13,275 bases of DNA from CAVRTJ01 sp046704825 (lineage in GTDB: Bacteria > Acidobacteriota > UBA4820 > DSQY01). Position numbers and translations under genes: made by a program. The stretch's first letter is position 1. Every line of letters starts with the position of its first letter. The notes under the pieces were generated by a model that did no database searches, was not told the origin of the DNA, and saw only the letters and a list, made by a program, of their open reading frames with translations. Below are positions 6,655 through 13,275 of the stretch, one piece after another. The stretch covers positions 1 through 13,275 of the forward strand of contig JBJKRE010000218.1 of assembly GCA_046704825.1 (NCBI GenBank), written 5' to 3'.

Positions 6655-8070
6655 ATGGCTTCGGATTCGCTGTACCGACGCGTCGTCGTCGCCGGCCTGG
6701 GCGGGGACTCGGGCAAGACCCTCCTCTCGCTGGGTCTGCTGCTGCTGGCCCGGGACCGGGGCCTGCCCGCCGCGGCCTTCAAGAAGGGTCCGGACTACAT
6801 CGACGCCGCCTGGCTCACGTGGGCTTCGGGCCTGCCCGCCCGCAACCTGGACACCTACCTGATGGGTTTCGACACGGTCCGTGCATCCTTCGCACGGTGC
6901 GCCACGGCCGCCGGCCTCAACGTCATCGAGGGCAACCGGGGCCTGTACGACGGCTTCGACGCGGCGGGCACGCACAGCACCGCCGAGCTGGCCAAGGCGC
7001 TCGGCGCCCCCGTGGTCCTCGTCTTCAACGTCACCAAGGTGACCCGGACCGCCGCGGCCCTCGTCCTGGGCTGCCAGAGGATGGACCCGGACGTGCGCAT
7101 CGCCGGCGTGGTCCTCAACCAGGTGGCGGGGCGGCGCCACGAGTCGGTCATCCGCGACGCCGTCGAATCGACCTGCGGGGTGCCGGTGCTGGGCACGCTC
7201 CCCCGCGCCGGGGCCGACACCCTCCTGCCGGGGCGCCACCTGGGGCTCGTCACGCCGCAGGAGCACGCGCGCATCGCCGACCTGGAGGCCAGCATCCGCC
7301 GCCTGTGCGGCCCGAACCTGGACCTGGACGCCATCCTGGACGCCGCGGGCGGGTGTCCGGCCATAGCCCCCTCTTCGGGAACGGCGGTTTCGGCCGAGAC
7401 GGGCGCGGGCCTGACCGTCGGCTACGTGAAGGACTCTGCCTTCACCTTCTACTATCCGGAGAACCTGGAATCGCTCGAGCGGGCGGGCGCACGGCTGGTG
7501 CCCCTCTCGCCGCTGTGCGACGGGCGATTCCCCGAGGATCTCGACGCGCTCTACATAGGCGGCGGCTTTCCCGAAACCCACGGCCCGGCCCTGGCGGCCA
7601 ACCGCGAGTGGCTGGCCGCCCTGAAGGCGGCCGCGGAATCGGGGCTCCCAATCTACGCCGAATGCGGCGGCCTCATGTTCCTGTCGCGCGGCATCCTCTG
7701 GCGGGGCGACCGCCACCCCATGGCCGGCGTCCTGCCCTTCGACGTGGAGGTCCTGGCCCGGCCCCAGGGACACGGTTACAGCGAACTGGAGGTGGACCGG
7801 ACCAACCCCTTCTTCCCCGGGGGCACCCGGTTGAAGGGCCACGAGTTCCACTACTCGCGCATCGTCCCGGAGGGCGAACCTGCCGAGACGGCCTGCCGGG
7901 TCCTGCGCGGCACGGGATGCTACCCGGGGCGGGACGGGGTGGTCGCCGGTTCGGTGTGGGCGGCCTACACCCACCTGCACGCCTCGGGCGCTCCAGAGTG
8001 GACCACAGCGTTACTGTCGGCAGCGAGGCATTTCACCCACGGCTCAAAGGGACGCCCCAATGGGATTTAA
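6655..8070 (+). CDS. dsrN: CobB/CbiA-type a,c-diamide synthase, probable DsrN siroheme amidase
   Basis: A 471-residue ATP-dependent, glutamine-hydrolysing amidase acting on tetrapyrrole carboxylates. The N-terminal half is a CbiA-type ATPase: P-loop GLGGDSGKT (14-22), KKGPDYID (43-50), RNLDTYLMG (63-71), IEGNRGLYDGF (91-101) and STAELAKALGAPVVLV. The C-terminal half is a class I glutamine amidotransferase: GGGFPE (302-307), nucleophile C337 in AECGG, GHEFHYS (395-401) and YTHLH with H440, so it should be active. CobB/CbiA proteins normally show a TxSGxGKT-like loop, KVGPD and EGVMGLFDG; the variants here, plus sat directly downstream on the same strand, favour DsrN, which amidates siroheme for DsrAB. 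A cobyrinate or Ni-sirohydrochlorin diamide synthase remains possible. The ATG at 6655 has GGAAG six bases upstream. Length matches the family. Confidence 0.72.
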   Translation: MASDSLYRRVVVAGLGGDSGKTLLSLGLLLLARDRGLPAAAFKKGPDYIDAAWLTWASGLPARNLDTYLMGFDTVRASFARCATAAGLNVIEGNRGLYDGFDAAGTHSTAELAKALGAPVVLVFNVTKVTRTAAALVLGCQRMDPDVRIAGVVLNQVAGRRHESVIRDAVESTCGVPVLGTLPRAGADTLLPGRHLGLVTPQEHARIADLEASIRRLCGPNLDLDAILDAAGGCPAIAPSSGTAVSAETGAGLTVGYVKDSAFTFYYPENLESLERAGARLVPLSPLCDGRFPEDLDALYIGGGFPETHGPALAANREWLAALKAAAESGLPIYAECGGLMFLSRGILWRGDRHPMAGVLPFDVEVLARPQGHGYSELEVDRTNPFFPGGTRLKGHEFHYSRIVPEGEPAETACRVLRGTGCYPGRDGVVAGSVWAAYTHLHASGAPEWTTALLSAARHFTHGSKGRPNGI

Positions 8071-8073
8071 GAA

Positions 8074-8134
8074 GCGGCATCCTTCGGGCATGAGCTATTT
8101 CACGCACGACAGCCGCATTTGCCCGTGAGCGGCT
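8074..8134 (+). other. Possible structured RNA between dsrN and sat
   Basis: Three complementary pairs overlap just after the dsrN stop. CGGGCA (8085-8090) matches TGCCCG (8120-8125); AGCCGC (8111-8116) matches GCGGCT (8129-8134); and GCGGC (8074-8078) can compete for the same GCCGC. The crossing pairs could form a pseudoknot or alternative stems in a dsrN-sat transcript. Short GC-rich matches like these can arise by chance, and no known riboswitch consensus was recognised. Confidence 0.22.
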
Positions 8135-8135
8135 T

Positions 8136-8162
8136 ACCTGAAACAGGTGGAAAACCTATGAT
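8136..8162 (+). promoter_or_regulatory. Candidate sat promoter region with inverted repeat
   Basis: TATGAT at 8157-8162 matches five of six bases of the -10 consensus. Immediately upstream, ACCTG-AAA-CAGGT (8136-8148) is a perfect inverted repeat placed where a regulator could bind between -35 and -10. The -35 position itself is poor, so an activator or a different sigma factor might be needed. Transcription from here would give a leader of about 130 bases before sat. Confidence 0.3.
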
Positions 8163-8181
8163 TACGGTGTGACAAACGAGG

Positions 8182-8197
8182 TCCCGCCAGGGCGGGA
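8182..8197 (+). terminator. GC-rich hairpin in the dsrN-sat gap
   Basis: TCCCGCC and GGCGGGA form a seven-pair stem around a two-base spacer. It is followed by AGGGCCTGTTT, with only three T, so it is a weak terminator candidate for the dsrN-like gene or a leader stem of sat. Confidence 0.3.
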
Positions 8198-8300
8198 GGG
8201 CCTGTTTCCAATCCTAGGGGGGGTTCGAAACAAACTCAGTCCAAACCCGAAGAGACGGGCGCAGTGTCGCGTACGGCCCGGCAAATGAAGGAGGTTTTCG

Positions 8301-9572
8301 ATGAGCAAACTGGTTTCCCCGCACGGCAGCAAGGAACTCAAACCCCTGCTGCTCGAAGGCAAGCAGAGGGAGGAAGAACTGAAGAAGGCCCAGGGCCTGA
8401 AGAAGGTTCCCATGACGACCCGGGAAACCTCCGACCTCATCATGATGGGCATCGGCGCCTTCACGCCCCTGGACGGCTTCATGGGCAAGGCGGACTGGCA
8501 GGGCTGCTGCGACACCTTCACCATGCCCACCAAGAACGACCTCTTCTGGCCCATCCCCATCACGCTCTCGGCCGAGAAGGACCTGGCGGATTCCATCGGT
8601 CCCAACGAGGAAGTGGCCCTGTGGGACCTGGAGACCGAGACCATCATGGGCACCATGAAGGTCACCGAGAAGTACACCATCGACAAGGAACACGAGTGCA
8701 AGAAGGTCTTCACCACCACCGACCAGGCGCACCCGGGCGTCCAGAAAGTCATGGCCCAGGCCCCGATCAACCTCGCCGGCCCGGTGAAGGTCCTCTCCGA
8801 GTCGTACTATCCCGAGATGTTCAAGGAGATCTACCAGCGCCCGGCGGACGCCCGTAAGCTCTTCGAAGAGCGCGGCTGGAACACGGTGGCGGCCCTCCAG
8901 CTCCGGAACCCCATGCACAACTCCCACGCCTACCTGGCGTGGATCGCCATCGAGGTCTGCGACGGCGTGTACATCCACCAGCTCGTCGGCAAGCTCAAAC
9001 CGGGCGACATCCCGGCCGACGTGCGCGTCAAGGCCATCGACGCCCTGGTGAACAACTACTTCCGCAAAGAGCGCGTCATCCAGGGCGGATACCCCATGGA
9101 GATGCGCTACGCGGGTCCGCGCGAGGCCCTTCTGCACGCCGTCTTCCGTCAGAACTACGGGTGCTCCCACCTGATCGTGGGCCGCGACCACGCGGGCGTG
9201 GGCGACTACTACGGGCCCTTCGACGCCCAGAAGATCTTCCACGAGATCCCGCCGAACGCCCTCCAGCTCAAGCCCCTGGCCATGGACTGGACCTTCTACT
9301 GCTACGAGTGCGGCACCATGGCGTCCATGAAGACCTGCCCGCACGAGAGCAAGGCCGTTATCGACGAGAACGGCAACTACAAGGGCGGCGCCAGGCTGCT
9401 GCTTTCGGGGACCATGCTGCGCAAGCTCATGAGCGAGGGCAAGCCCGTCCCGAAGGAGTTCTCCAAGCCGGAGGTCATCGCCATCCTCAAGGAGTACTAC
9501 GACAACCTCGAGGAGAAGGTGGAGGTCAAGCTCCACGGGGCCGCCACCGGCGACGCCAACGCGAAGAGATAA
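8301..9572 (+). CDS. sat: Dissimilatory-type sulfate adenylyltransferase (ATP sulfurylase)
   Basis: Makes adenosine 5'-phosphosulfate and pyrophosphate from sulfate and ATP, the activation step of sulfate reduction in the cytoplasm. The 423-residue protein has the ATP-binding QLRNPMHNSH (200-209), matching QxRNPxHxxH, and GRDHAG (294-299). A cysteine/histidine cluster, C334xxC337 with C346 and H348 (CYECG then TCPH), matches the zinc site of archaeal and sulfate-reducer enzymes. There is no APS-kinase domain, as expected for the homo-oligomeric dissimilatory form. AAGGAGG six bases before the ATG is an excellent ribosome binding site. It follows the dsrN-like gene by 230 bases and is closed by its own terminator; aprAB, the usual next step, are not in the window. 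Thiosulfate or sulfide oxidisers use the same enzyme in reverse, so direction is inferred. Confidence 0.95.
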   Translation: MSKLVSPHGSKELKPLLLEGKQREEELKKAQGLKKVPMTTRETSDLIMMGIGAFTPLDGFMGKADWQGCCDTFTMPTKNDLFWPIPITLSAEKDLADSIGPNEEVALWDLETETIMGTMKVTEKYTIDKEHECKKVFTTTDQAHPGVQKVMAQAPINLAGPVKVLSESYYPEMFKEIYQRPADARKLFEERGWNTVAALQLRNPMHNSHAYLAWIAIEVCDGVYIHQLVGKLKPGDIPADVRVKAIDALVNNYFRKERVIQGGYPMEMRYAGPREALLHAVFRQNYGCSHLIVGRDHAGVGDYYGPFDAQKIFHEIPPNALQLKPLAMDWTFYCYECGTMASMKTCPHESKAVIDENGNYKGGARLLLSGTMLRKLMSEGKPVPKEFSKPEVIAILKEYYDNLEEKVEVKLHGAATGDANAKR

Positions 9573-9606
9573 TCAAGGAAAGATCATCGTCAAATAAGAC
9601 GTACTG

Positions 9607-9636
9607 GCCGGGGCCTTCGGGTCCCGGCTCTTTATT
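9607..9636 (+). terminator. Rho-independent terminator after sat
   Basis: GCCGGGGCC (9607-9615), tetraloop TTCG, and GGTCCCGGC (9620-9628) form a nine-pair stem with one G-U pair, followed by TCTTTATT. It lies 35 bases after the sat stop, and 17 bases beyond the end of the converging minus-strand gene, so it may serve both. Confidence 0.88.
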
Positions 9637-9652
9637 GGGGGGCGGCGGGTCG

Positions 9653-10513
9653 CTAGCGTTCGTTGGCGAGGCTGCGGTTCAGCGTCGAGATGGGGATGGC
9701 CTCGGCCTCCACACCGGCCTGCTGCTGCGCCAGGCGGCCCATGACCTGGGCGGCCAGGTCGTCCACGCCCACGCTTCGCACGCGTCCGCGCCCGTCCTCC
9801 AGGTCCACCGTCCGGCCGGGCGGGGCCGAGGCCAGGGCCCTCAGAGCCCTCTCGACGTAGGGATCCACGGGCGCACGACGCGTCACCACGAAACCGACCA
9901 GCTTGTAGTCTTCGGACCGGAACAGGGGGCCACCGCCGTTTCCCATCCTGAAGGAACCGCTCAGGACGAGACGGGTCACCGCCCGAGCGCCAGGCGCGCC
10001 CACGGTGCGGAACCCCGCGATCACCCCCTCGCTGAACAGGGGATCGGGCGGGAGTTCCGAGCCCGGGAATCCCCACGTGTACACCTTCTGTCCGGGCGCC
10101 ACGTCCGCGCCCTCGCCCAGGTCCATCCCGCCGTCGGGCGGCCGCGTCGGGCGGAGTTCCACCACGCCGGTACCGCGCTGGACCTCGAAGCCGCTCAGCC
10201 GCACCCGGTCGCCGGAGCTGGCGTACACGGCGAGATCGCCCGGGCGCGCGCCCGACGCGACGCCGCCGTCCGTCAGGATGACGCCGCTCTTGAGCAGGAG
10301 CCCCGTCGCATGACGTCCCGTGGCCCGGTTCTCGACCAGGAAAAGCGACCGGATCACCTGCCTGTCCGTGGCCCCCACGCTGTCCATGAGCACCTGGGCG
10401 CTGTTCTTCGGAGCACCACTGCCGCTGAAGTACGTCAGCTTCACGTACCGGTACCCGTACACGGCCCCGGCGGCGAGAACGAGGAAGAGGAAGAACTTGA
10501 ACGACTTTCTCAT
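9653..10513 (-). CDS. Membrane-anchored trypsin/HtrA-fold protein lacking catalytic residues
   Basis: A 286-residue protein with a single N-terminal membrane segment (about residues 5-21, FKFFLFLVLAAGAVYG), so the rest probably lies outside the cytoplasmic membrane. The body follows the chymotrypsin-like fold of HtrA/S1 proteases: ATGLLLKSGVILTDGGV (69-85), PGQKVYTWGFPG (140-151), SEGVIAGF (161-168), MGNGGGPLF (190-198) and KLVGFVV. In active enzymes these read ILTNNHVV and GNSGGPLF: here the histidine position is G84 and the serine position is G193. No PDZ domain is present. The start at 10511-10513 follows GGGGAG; a longer in-frame extension to 10624 lacks a site and would displace the membrane anchor. 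It is divergent from the cyclic-di-GMP gene and converges on sat. Likely a binding or scaffold pseudoprotease. Confidence 0.72.
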   Translation of the reverse strand: MRKSFKFFLFLVLAAGAVYGYRYVKLTYFSGSGAPKNSAQVLMDSVGATDRQVIRSLFLVENRATGRHATGLLLKSGVILTDGGVASGARPGDLAVYASSGDRVRLSGFEVQRGTGVVELRPTRPPDGGMDLGEGADVAPGQKVYTWGFPGSELPPDPLFSEGVIAGFRTVGAPGARAVTRLVLSGSFRMGNGGGPLFRSEDYKLVGFVVTRRAPVDPYVERALRALASAPPGRTVDLEDGRGRVRSVGVDDLAAQVMGRLAQQQAGVEAEAIPISTLNRSLANER

Positions 10514-10601
10514 GATCGGATCTCCCCGTGGCCCGGACGGGAGCCGGCGATCCCGGCGTCCCGTTCGTAAGGCCATTGTACAGCAGGCCATGCGTGCCCG
10601 C

Positions 10602-10631
10602 TTGACAACCTGCGCGCCGGACAACTAGTCT
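10602..10631 (+). promoter_or_regulatory. Candidate sigma-70-like promoter for the GGDEF-EAL gene
   Basis: TTGACA at 10602-10607 is a perfect -35 hexamer; TAGTCT at 10626-10631, 18 bases on, is a weaker -10. Transcription would begin about 70 bases before the start codon in the divergent gap. The minus strand of this gap has TACAAT at 10575-10580 as a possible -10 for the protease-like gene, without a good -35. Confidence 0.35.
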
Positions 10632-10705
10632 GTTCACAGCTGACAGATTCGATCTTTCATGGGGGATGTCGAACCAGCGGGGGACCGCGGCGGCGCGGGT
10701 CGATC

Positions 10706-12814
10706 ATGGTGCAGAGGGCTCGGACAAAGGGGATTCCGCTCCGCCAGCAGGTGGACGCGCTCAGGCTCGCGGCGGACCACGTAGACCAGGTGGTCCTGCT
10801 GGTGGACGGCCACGGCACCGTTTTCTACGGCAACGCCGCCTTCGAACGCTTTACCGGCTTTGCGAATCAGGACCTGCACGGCCGCTCCCTCGAGGATTTC
10901 CTGGCGACCCACGGCGGTGACGGCGATCCCGAAGCCGTCCAGCGCGTTCTCCATTCGAAGGGGACGTCACGGACGGCGTTGAACCTGCGGCGGAAAGACG
11001 GCGACGTTGCCGAGGCCGCCTTCCGCGTCCTCCGAAACGCCAACGGTTCGGGAAGAACCGTCTACACGCTCGTCGGAATCGCCCCGGAGGGGCGCGTACC
11101 CGCGGCCGCCGACTGCGACGCGGGCGAGGCGGACCGGTACGCCCTGGCGGCACAGTGCGCCAACGACGGTCTCTGGGACTGGGACCTCAGGCGCGACGTC
11201 GTCCACACCTCTCCGCGGTGGAAGGCCATGCTCGGATGCGGGGAGGACGAGATCGGCGAGAGCCTCGACGAGTGGCTGAAGTGGATCCACCCCGAGGACG
11301 TGGAGGAGTTCAAGGTCAAGATCTACGCCCACCTTGAGGGCCTGACCGCCCACTTCGAGCACGAGCACCGTATGCTCCACAGGACGGGCCAGCACCGCTG
11401 GATGCTGACGCGGGGCCTGGCGGTGCGCGACGGTAATGGAAAGGCGTACCGGATGGCGGGCTCTCTGACCGACATCACGGGCCGGAAGAACGCCGAGGAG
11501 CAGATCATGCACGACGCCTTCCACGACGCCCTCACCGGCCTGCCGAACCGGGCGCTCTTCATCGACAGGCTCGGACAGTCCATGGCCCGAGCCGAGCGCA
11601 AGGCGGGTTATCACTTCGCGGTGCTCTTTTTGGATCTGGACCGGTTCAAGGTGGTCAACGAGAGCCTCAGCCACACCATCGGGGACCGCCTGCTCGTGGA
11701 GCTGGCGGATCGCGTCAACGCCTGCCTGCGCCCCGCCGACACGGCCGCAAGGCTCGGCGGGGACGAGTTCGCCATCCTGCTGGAAGAGATCCGGGACGCC
11801 CACGACGCCGTGGGCTTCGCCGAGCGGCTCAACAAGGCCCTGAAAGAGCCCTTCAGGCTCGAGGGCAACGACGTGTTCACCTCGGCCAGCATCGGCATCG
11901 CGCTGGGTTCACCCGGGTACGAGCGACCCGAGGACATCCTCAGGGACGCCGACACCGCCATGTACCGCGCGAAAGCCCTGGGGCGGGCCCGCCACGCCGT
12001 CTTCGACGCCTCCATGCACACGCGGGCGGTGGCCCTCCTCCAGCTGGAGACGGACCTCAGGCGGGCCCTCGAGCACGGGGACTTCCGGGTCTACTACCAG
12101 CCCATCGTCTCGCTGAAGACGGGCAAGACGGCGGGCTTCGAGGCGCTCATCCGGTGGATCCACCCCAAGCGGGGCATCGTCATGCCGGCGGAGTTCATCC
12201 CCCTCGCCGAGGAGACGGGCCTCATCATCCCCATGGGCCGCTGGGTCCTCCAGGAAGCCTGCCGGCAGCTCCGGGCATGGCAGACCCGCCACAGCCGCAC
12301 CGTACCCCTCATGATCAGCGTCAACCTCTCGGCCCTGCAGTTCCTGCGTCCCGAACTCATCGCCCAGGTGGACCTCCTGCTGAGGGAGACGGGACTTGAA
12401 GGTTCGGACCTGAAGCTGGAGATCACCGAGAGCGTGATCATGGAGCACGCCGAGTACGCCATGGACATGCTCAAGCAGATGAAGGCCCAGAGCATCCGGC
12501 TGTGCATCGACGACTTCGGGACGGGCTACTCCTCCATGAGCTACCTGCGGCAGTACCCCATCGACACGGTGAAGATCGACAAGTCCTTCACGACACGCAT
12601 CGACACGGACCCGGAGAGCCTGGAGATCGTCAAGACGGTCGTCACCATGGCCCACAACCTGGGCAAGGACATCATCGCGGAAGGCGTGGAGACGCGCGAA
12701 CAGCTCGCCACGATCAAGGCGCTCAAATGCGAGTACGCGCAGGGCTTCTTCTTCTCGAAGGCCGTGGACAACCAGGCCGCCGAATCCCTGATCGCCTGGC
12801 GGTGGTACTGGTGA
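10706..12814 (+). CDS. PAS-PAS-GGDEF-EAL cyclic-di-GMP synthase/phosphodiesterase
   Basis: A 702-residue soluble signalling protein for making and degrading cyclic-di-GMP. Domains in order: PAS at about 18-122 (LLVDGHGTVFYGN); a second PAS of the PAS_3 type at 145-258 (DGLWDWDL, WIHPEDVEEF) ending in a PAC segment DITGRKNAEEQI; GGDEF domain 270-435 with an intact GGDEF at 351-355 and an RxxD inhibitory site (R342, D345); EAL domain 450-697. EAL catalytic features are present: EALIRW from E479, N540 in NLS, E572 in LEITES, D602/D603 in IDDFGTGYSS, K623, E659 in EGVET and Q679. Both activities may therefore be functional, with the PAS domains sensing a ligand or redox state. No membrane segment is seen. 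The ATG at 10706 lacks a good ribosome binding site, but no better in-frame start was found. It stands alone as a transcription unit. Confidence 0.93.
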   Translation: MVQRARTKGIPLRQQVDALRLAADHVDQVVLLVDGHGTVFYGNAAFERFTGFANQDLHGRSLEDFLATHGGDGDPEAVQRVLHSKGTSRTALNLRRKDGDVAEAAFRVLRNANGSGRTVYTLVGIAPEGRVPAAADCDAGEADRYALAAQCANDGLWDWDLRRDVVHTSPRWKAMLGCGEDEIGESLDEWLKWIHPEDVEEFKVKIYAHLEGLTAHFEHEHRMLHRTGQHRWMLTRGLAVRDGNGKAYRMAGSLTDITGRKNAEEQIMHDAFHDALTGLPNRALFIDRLGQSMARAERKAGYHFAVLFLDLDRFKVVNESLSHTIGDRLLVELADRVNACLRPADTAARLGGDEFAILLEEIRDAHDAVGFAERLNKALKEPFRLEGNDVFTSASIGIALGSPGYERPEDILRDADTAMYRAKALGRARHAVFDASMHTRAVALLQLETDLRRALEHGDFRVYYQPIVSLKTGKTAGFEALIRWIHPKRGIVMPAEFIPLAEETGLIIPMGRWVLQEACRQLRAWQTRHSRTVPLMISVNLSALQFLRPELIAQVDLLLRETGLEGSDLKLEITESVIMEHAEYAMDMLKQMKAQSIRLCIDDFGTGYSSMSYLRQYPIDTVKIDKSFTTRIDTDPESLEIVKTVVTMAHNLGKDIIAEGVETREQLATIKALKCEYAQGFFFSKAVDNQAAESLIAWRWYW

Positions 12815-12844
12815 ACGCGGGCTGAAATCCCCGGCCGTTTCCTA

Positions 12845-13275
12845 TTACTTCAGCTTCGCCCGCACGTACTGCTTCGGCCACTGAACGTCGTCGCCCAGCG
12901 CCCGCGCCGCGTGCAGGGGCCAGTACGGGTCCCTCAGCAGTTCGCGCGCCAGCAGGACGGCATCGGCCACGCCGGTGCGCACGATCTGCTCCGCCTGGGC
13001 CGGGTCGGTGATCATCCCCACGGCGCCCGTCGCGACGCCGGCCTCGCGGCGCACGGCGCCGGCGAAGGGCGACTGGAAGCCGGGCCCCGCAGGGATTTTG
13101 GCGTCGGGCACGAGCCCGCCGCTCGAGCAGTCCACCAGGTCGATCCCCAGGGATTTGAGCTTCTTCGCAAACACCACGGACTGCGCGAGGTCCCAGCCGC
13201 CGTCCACCCAGTCCGTGGCGGAGATGCGCACGAACACGGGCAGGTCGTCCGGCCAGGCCTTCCGCACGGCCCCGG
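12845..13275 (-). CDS. namA: Old Yellow Enzyme family NAD(P)H:flavin oxidoreductase, YqjM/NamA type (N-terminus cut by window edge)
   Basis: The C-terminal 143 residues of an FMN-dependent TIM-barrel ene-reductase that uses NADPH to reduce electrophilic C=C bonds. Seen: PVFVRISATDWVDGGWD, DLVDCSSGGLVPDAKIP, AGVATGAVGMITDPAQAEQI (FMN phosphate region), and ADAVLLARELLRDPYWPLHAA, which together are characteristic of the YqjM/NamA class. The tail ends QYVRAKLK; in Bacillus YqjM the arginine near the C-terminus reaches into the neighbouring subunit's active site, and the QYxR arginine here could correspond. The reading frame runs off the right edge with no start in the window. It converges with the GGDEF-EAL gene, leaving only 30 bases between stop codons and no clear terminator. 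Confidence 0.88.
   Translation of the reverse strand, partial: GAVRKAWPDDLPVFVRISATDWVDGGWDLAQSVVFAKKLKSLGIDLVDCSSGGLVPDAKIPAGPGFQSPFAGAVRREAGVATGAVGMITDPAQAEQIVRTGVADAVLLARELLRDPYWPLHAARALGDDVQWPKQYVRAKLK

Noticed and set aside
6559..7980. Minus-strand open frame of 473 codons opposite the dsrN-like gene
   Set aside because: Antisense shadow of a gene with intact P-loop and amidotransferase motifs; no ribosome binding site or domain of its own.
8213..8245. tRNA-like string GGTTCGAAAC before sat
   Set aside because: The T-loop-like bases lack a paired T-stem, and no anticodon or acceptor arms could be found around them.
8214..9536. Minus-strand open frame of 440 codons opposite sat
   Set aside because: Shadow of the highly conserved sat gene; the Val/Leu/Gly/His-rich translation has no family features.
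8939..10570. Plus-strand open frame of 543 codons spanning the end of sat and the protease-like gene
   Set aside because: It overlaps sat in another frame, runs through its terminator and then antisense over the next gene; composition is low-complexity Arg/Gly/Pro/His.

Overview
This window reads as part of a GC-rich chromosome from an anaerobic bacterium with sulfate-type metabolism. The best clues are a dissimilatory-type ATP sulfurylase (sat, 8301-9572) and, just upstream on the same strand, a glutamine amidotransferase that looks more like DsrN (siroheme amidation for dissimilatory sulfite reductase) than cobalamin CobB/CbiA. Desulfobacterota or a dsr-bearing Acidobacteriota would both fit; nothing here fixes the phylum. 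No rRNA, tRNA, CRISPR array, transposase or integrase was seen.

Layout. Positions 1-6269 carry four minus-strand genes: a SAM-dependent methyltransferase cut by the left edge, an NmrA/HSCARG-type NAD(P)-binding protein, a secreted repeat protein of about fourteen roughly 40-residue units ending in two IPT/TIG-like domains (visibly less GC-rich than its neighbours), and a LarA-family nickel-pincer racemase with all key residues. A 385-base divergent intergenic region, holding an unusual degenerate hexamer repeat (TCGNNN x12), separates larA from the plus-strand dsrN-like gene and sat. sat ends in a clear rho-independent terminator, also usable by the converging minus-strand gene, which encodes a membrane-anchored trypsin/HtrA-fold protein that has lost catalytic His and Ser. 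Divergent from it is a PAS-PAS-GGDEF-EAL cyclic-di-GMP protein whose synthase, inhibitory-site and phosphodiesterase motifs all look intact. The right edge cuts a minus-strand Old Yellow Enzyme (YqjM/NamA-type) oxidoreductase.

Functional links. dsrN plus sat is the only pair with a clear shared theme: sat activates sulfate to APS, and DsrN modifies the siroheme used by DsrAB later in the same pathway. LarA, divergent from dsrN, may act on a 2-hydroxyacid such as lactate, a common electron donor for sulfate reducers, but that link is inference. The other genes look like independent units. I found no convincing multi-gene novel system; the best leads are the dead protease, the 14-repeat surface protein, the hexamer repeat, and possible structured RNA between dsrN and sat.
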